From: Chlorohelix sp037138995 | GTDB lineage: Bacteria > Chloroflexota > Chloroflexia > Chloroheliales > Chloroheliaceae | Direction of reading: 5' to 3' | Assembly (NCBI RefSeq): GCF_037138995.1 | Contig: NZ_JBAXHI010000004.1 | Location: 110,673-174,672 of the forward strand | DNA: 64,000 nt | Shown: one piece after another, positions 60,500 through 64,000 of the stretch | Position numbering within the stretch: position 1 is the first letter of the stretch | How the letters are laid out: the number at the start of each line of letters is the position of its first letter | Position numbers and translations under genes: made by a program | Notes under the pieces: model-generated | What the model was told of the DNA's origin: nothing | What the model saw: the letters and a program-made list of their open reading frames with translations, nothing else | Database searches by the model: none

Positions 60500-61678
60500 T
60501 TGCAACAGTATGTAATCCGGCTCAAGCCCGGTAAAGTTGCGCTATTGGTAGCGGGGCTATATTTGACGATAACACTGGCGTTGCTGTGGCGCATCCCATC
60601 ATTAAACCCACAACTGCAAACCCTTCCAGACCGCCTTTTTGCCTTTATCCACCCCGGTTCTAACTGGGATTCTAACGGTGCGCGACCTTTCAATTTGGAG
60701 AAAATCGGCTACGATGGGCAGTTCTTTTATGATTTGGCTTTGAACCCTTTGCAACCGGCAACCCAACTAGATAGACCATCCTATCGGGAGGCGCGTTTGC
60801 TTTATCCGCTGGTAGTGCGCTTGTTATCGTTGGGACAGGCTGAATTGGTGCCGCTTATGCTGCTGTTGGTCAATTATGGGGCGATTGTGGCAACCACTTT
60901 TCTGTTGGCGCGTATGTTGGCGCGACTGGGTTCAGCCCCAATATGGGCGTTAGGTTACGCCCTCTGGCCCGGTACCTTGTGTGCCTACCTCTATGATTTG
61001 AGCGAACCGTTATGCTTTCTTCTTATAACGCTGGCATTAGGACTTTTCCTGACGCGCCCCGGCGCGGTGTGGCGCATCGCGGTGTTGCTGCTTTTAGCGA
61101 GCCTGACTAAAGAATTGGGTTTGCTGTTCGGCGCGGGTTGGTTGCTATACTATCTGAACCGGAGAGAATGGACAAATCTGGTGAAATTGGGGGTTGGCTG
61201 GCTGCTACCCTATGCCTTATGGCAAGGTTTTTTGCGGCTGTGGTTAGGGCAAGATGGCTTGAGTGCAGGGCATCCCTTCAACCTTTTCCCCTTGTCAGGT
61301 CTATGGAGCGCGGAAAGTTACCATCCACCTTTGGAAGAGCGGTTCACTATAATTCTGGCAACTACCGTACCCTTGCTGTGGCTGTGTTGGCGGTTGCGCC
61401 CCTTCTGGAACCGTAAATTGGTCAGGTTTAGCGCGGTTTATGGCGACTTGCTAATGCCGCTGTTGTTGTGTCAGGGTGCGTTTTTGCTGTTCTTGCCAAC
61501 CGCCAGCTATATATATCTGGTGGATCATGCTCGCAACGCTACAGGTTTGCTGCTGGTGATATACCTGCTGCCCACTACGTTTTTTAGGCGGTTGCAAGTT
61601 TATTGCTTATTGGCAAGCGTGTTTTTAAGCGCATGGGTTTTAGGTATGTACTTTGTTAGCGGCAATGCTTTTATCTAG
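60500..61678 (+). CDS. Polytopic membrane protein, GT-C glycosyltransferase-like
   Basis: A 392-residue protein with about 9-10 membrane helices. The first loop holds IGYDGQFFYDLALNPL, a motif shared by GT-C-type and related cell-surface glycopolymer proteins where the Asp is a candidate catalytic base. The rest is hydrophobic with short loops, and there is no large C-terminal domain. A lipid-linked sugar is the probable donor (inferred). The TTG start at 60500 has AAGGAGG 4-5 bases upstream and overlaps the tail of the leader RNA hairpin. Confidence 0.7.
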   Translation: MQQYVIRLKPGKVALLVAGLYLTITLALLWRIPSLNPQLQTLPDRLFAFIHPGSNWDSNGARPFNLEKIGYDGQFFYDLALNPLQPATQLDRPSYREARLLYPLVVRLLSLGQAELVPLMLLLVNYGAIVATTFLLARMLARLGSAPIWALGYALWPGTLCAYLYDLSEPLCFLLITLALGLFLTRPGAVWRIAVLLLLASLTKELGLLFGAGWLLYYLNRREWTNLVKLGVGWLLPYALWQGFLRLWLGQDGLSAGHPFNLFPLSGLWSAESYHPPLEERFTIILATTVPLLWLCWRLRPFWNRKLVRFSAVYGDLLMPLLLCQGAFLLFLPTASYIYLVDHARNATGLLLVIYLLPTTFFRRLQVYCLLASVFLSAWVLGMYFVSGNAFI

Positions 61679-61783
61679 CTAATTTGAGGGTGCCTAACTT
61701 TGTACTTTGAGCGCAGGGGCGGTTACAAAGTCGGAAAAGGGTGTGCCTCCTCTTTATCCCCCATTGTTTTGGTGTTCGGGGCG

Positions 61784-62398
61784 TTACTTACCTACAGGCT
61801 GCCGAATAATGGTTTTCATCTTTTCGGCGGCGGTGCGGCGCGGGTCGCTCAGGTAGATTTCGTGGTGCTTGCCGCGCAATTGGTAGCCCTGCGCGTGGAT
61901 ATATTGGTGCAATTTCTGGATGGTGGGCGGCTCTGCTTCGTAAGGACCAAGGTGCATGATTTGCGCCGCCAAGCCTTCATGATAAGTTTCCAGCCGTACT
62001 TGTCGGATTGTATCCAGCCCCTTCTTCTTGAAAGCCTCGGTACTGGCTCTTTCCAATGCAGCAGGTGTAACTTGCGGCGGTTGCATAATCATTAATGTCC
62101 ACTTCCAACCCGCTTTACTCTCCATGTTGAATTGGGACATATCATCCATCCACCACAGCCCTTGCAGCGGTGCAACGCTATATTCAACCGGTTCAGGCTC
62201 TTTTTTCAGGGCAAATTTCAGGGTGTAGGACAGCGAATAGAGCGCCTCAACCGCTGCGTTGAACTGTGCTGAAGTGTTGGGGTCGCCCTCACCATCAATC
62301 ATCAGAAAAGGCAACGGCGGCACGTTCACTAGCGCGGCTTCTTTGGCGGAAGGGTTGAAAAGCTCTTTCATTTCTTTCTTGAAATCGAGAACGGGCAT
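61784..62398 (-). CDS. GyrI-like small-molecule-binding domain protein
   Basis: A 204-residue protein of the GyrI-like (SHS2/BacI-type) fold. FLMIDGEGDPNTSAQFNAAVEALYSLSYTLKFALKK is the family signature; LKQ...MWWMDDMSQF and the end YEAEPPTIQKLHQYIHAQGYQLRGKHHEIYLSDPRR complete the pattern. Relatives are stand-alone ligand binders, some of which hydrolyse cyclopropanoid toxins. It follows mutL on the same strand, 30 bases away. Confidence 0.88.
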   Translation of the reverse strand: MPVLDFKKEMKELFNPSAKEAALVNVPPLPFLMIDGEGDPNTSAQFNAAVEALYSLSYTLKFALKKEPEPVEYSVAPLQGLWWMDDMSQFNMESKAGWKWTLMIMQPPQVTPAALERASTEAFKKKGLDTIRQVRLETYHEGLAAQIMHLGPYEAEPPTIQKLHQYIHAQGYQLRGKHHEIYLSDPRRTAAEKMKTIIRQPVGK

Positions 62399-62428
62399 GG
62401 CAACCTCCTTTGTAAGAATAGTTTTTAA

Positions 62429-64000
62429 TTATTTTCTGCCAAAACCTTTTTCCAATTGCCCCTGACTGAGGTGAATCATAGTGGGGCGACCATGAGCGCA
62501 AGCGCGGGGATTCTCGCAGCGTTCGAGTTGGGTAATAAGTTCGCGCATTTCTTCAGTGTTAAGGGTTTGTCCGGCGCGTACTGCCGCATGACAGGCGAGG
62601 CTGGCGGAGAGTTTATCGCGCCAAGAACGGGGCAGGTTGGTATCCGGTTCGTGCAGCAAATCGCTGCTGGAAGGGTTGCAACCGCCATCGCGCATACCTT
62701 CCGCTTCGTCTAGCATCTCTCCTAGACTCTTGATAGCATCGCGCCCGAACAGCATTGCCGGAACTGCCAACAAGCGATAGGTCAGGTCGCCAAACGGTTC
62801 AAGCTGAAAACCGAGTTCTTCCAACTCGTGGCGGTGTTCCTCATTTTCCAACATTAAGCGTTGGCGGGGCGTGAAATCCAGTAGCATCGGTTCAAGCAAC
62901 AGTTGTGACTCGACTCGCTTGCCGTTGACCAACGCCTGAAAACGTTCGTACATCACCCGCTCATGGGCGGCATGCTGGTCAATCAGGTACATGCCATCAG
63001 GTCCTTCCGCCACAACATAAGCGCCGCTAACTTGCCCTATCACTCGCAGCAGGGGCAGACGCGGTTTAGTCATCACCGAATGTTCCGGCGCAATCGTAGG
63101 TGCGAATTGCTGCAAGGTTATCGCTTCGGGCGCATTTGAGGGCGGAGCAAAAGCCGCCTCGTCCATTAAATCCACACCCGCCGCGTTGTGGGGCAAATCT
63201 AGCGTTGCCTGAGTTTCGACATCAGGGATAGCGCTTTGCCCTTCTTCGGAAGGGGCGTACAGGCGGTCAAATGTTTGGAACAAACCGGCGCGAGGTGGCG
63301 TGGGCGGGGCGGCAAACGACCAAGCGGGGGTTTTGGAACCCGCCACCAACGCGGCGCGTACCGCTTTTTGCACTGCTCCAAAGATGCGCCGCTCATACAG
63401 AAAGCGCACCTCCGTTTTGGCAGGATGTACGTTCACATCCACTTCGGCGGGGTCAATCTCAATTAACACCACACAAGCGGGGAAACGTCCGCTCATAATC
63501 AGGCTGGTGTAGGCTTCTTGCACCGCATAGGTCAGCAAGCGACTTTGTACCCAACGGCGATTGATGAAAAATTGCATGAAATTGCGATTGGGCTTGCTGG
63601 CGGAAGGGTCGGCGGTAAAGCCCGTCACCGCTATATGGCTTTTGCCTTCCTCAAGGCTTTCCTCATCTTCGGGTAGAATCGGCAACATCGCTTGCGCTAG
63701 TTCTGCGCCGTACACCTTGCTGATAGCATCGCGCAAGTCGCCGTTGCCGCTAGTTTGCAGTACGGCGCGTCCTTCGCTCGCCAGCGCGAATTTTATCTCA
63801 GGGTAAGCCAGCGCGTAACTGTTTAGGATGTTGAGAATATGCCCTGCTTCGCTGGTGCCACTACGCGACCATTTCTGACGGGCAGGCAAATTATAGAACA
63901 GGTTACGCACAGTGATAATCGTGCCGGGGGGCGCCCCAGCCGGGCGATGGTAGGCACGTTGTCCATCCTCAAAAGCGATTTCGCTGCCGCTTTCCTCGAT
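62429..64000 (-). CDS. mutL: DNA mismatch repair protein MutL (5' end beyond the window)
   Basis: Only the middle and C-terminal portion are present; the coding frame runs off the window end. Seen: GTIITVRNLFYNLPARQKW of the N-terminal ATPase, VDVNVHPAKTEVRF at the end of the transducer domain, and a C-terminal dimerisation domain with DQHAAHERVMYE, the DQHAx2Ex4E endonuclease motif, plus ACHAAVRAG and CAHGRPT. MutL therefore nicks DNA itself, as in bacteria without MutH. The GyrI-like gene follows it. Confidence 0.95.
   Translation of the reverse strand: MEESGSEIAFEDGQRAYHRPAGAPPGTIITVRNLFYNLPARQKWSRSGTSEAGHILNILNSYALAYPEIKFALASEGRAVLQTSGNGDLRDAISKVYGAELAQAMLPILPEDEESLEEGKSHIAVTGFTADPSASKPNRNFMQFFINRRWVQSRLLTYAVQEAYTSLIMSGRFPACVVLIEIDPAEVDVNVHPAKTEVRFLYERRIFGAVQKAVRAALVAGSKTPAWSFAAPPTPPRAGLFQTFDRLYAPSEEGQSAIPDVETQATLDLPHNAAGVDLMDEAAFAPPSNAPEAITLQQFAPTIAPEHSVMTKPRLPLLRVIGQVSGAYVVAEGPDGMYLIDQHAAHERVMYERFQALVNGKRVESQLLLEPMLLDFTPRQRLMLENEEHRHELEELGFQLEPFGDLTYRLLAVPAMLFGRDAIKSLGEMLDEAEGMRDGGCNPSSSDLLHEPDTNLPRSWRDKLSASLACHAAVRAGQTLNTEEMRELITQLERCENPRACAHGRPTMIHLSQGQLEKGFGRK

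Noticed and set aside
61700..62095. 131-codon plus-strand frame
   Set aside because: It is the shadow of the GyrI-like gene on the other strand.

Overview
The window reads as a piece of a Chloroflexota genome. The basis is indirect: moderate GC, an operon style mixing his genes with unknowns, a bactofilin/M23 pair, DUF951 and DUF4446 proteins, FemX- and CpXC-type proteins, MutL of the endonuclease type, and many multi-sensor kinases. No rRNA, tRNA or CRISPR array was seen. About 50 protein genes are supported, mostly intact, plus one pseudogene, one truncated transposase, several promoters and terminators, and one structured leader RNA candidate.

Layout. 0-3 kb: a his operon (hisA, hisF, a membrane protein, hisI, a MazG-like helical protein). 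3-10 kb: rarA, a GAF/PAS hybrid histidine kinase, DUF951, an MFS exporter coupled to a membrane-anchored glycoside-hydrolase-like protein. 10-20 kb is accessory: an E2/UEV-like membrane protein, an IS1182-type transposase fragment, a PmeII-like type II restriction-modification pair, then NYN-FemX, an aminotransferase, a cytidylate-kinase-like protein with a C-terminal HTH, DUF2752 and TM2 proteins. 20-30 kb is housekeeping and envelope: gyrA with its own promoter and terminator, a GDP-mannose-dehydratase-like epimerase, mutM, an M23 peptidase-bactofilin operon, TPR-like and DUF4446 membrane proteins. 30-41 kb: a YbjN protein, a large toxin/eCIS-cargo-like protein, an amidohydrolase, a lone receiver, an MFS exporter, a GAF-GGDEF cyclase and a large anchored Pro/Thr-rich protein. 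47-64 kb: a 1404-residue multi-PAS hybrid kinase, DUF4870, acyl-CoA ligase, Uma2, CpXC, histidine phosphatase, prfB (with the classical programmed +1 frameshift), a methyltransferase relic, a GTPase-like/DUF697 protein, a GT-C-like membrane protein behind a structured leader, a GyrI-like protein and the 3' part of mutL.

The most interesting region is 41.5-47.1 kb. It holds parA, a divergent parB, an ExeA/TniB-like ATPase, a second canonical parB, and a lambda-O/RepO-like initiator gene. Woven through it are a near-consensus parS site, three exact copies of an 18-bp palindrome-like sequence (CGCGACCCACGGGACGCG), and five tandem TTTAGACC iterons lying inside the initiator gene. The fifth iteron is shifted out of reading phase, which argues that the DNA and not the protein is what is conserved. 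Together this looks like a plasmid- or chromid-type replication and partition locus on a replicon that also carries gyrA, prfB, mutL and his genes.
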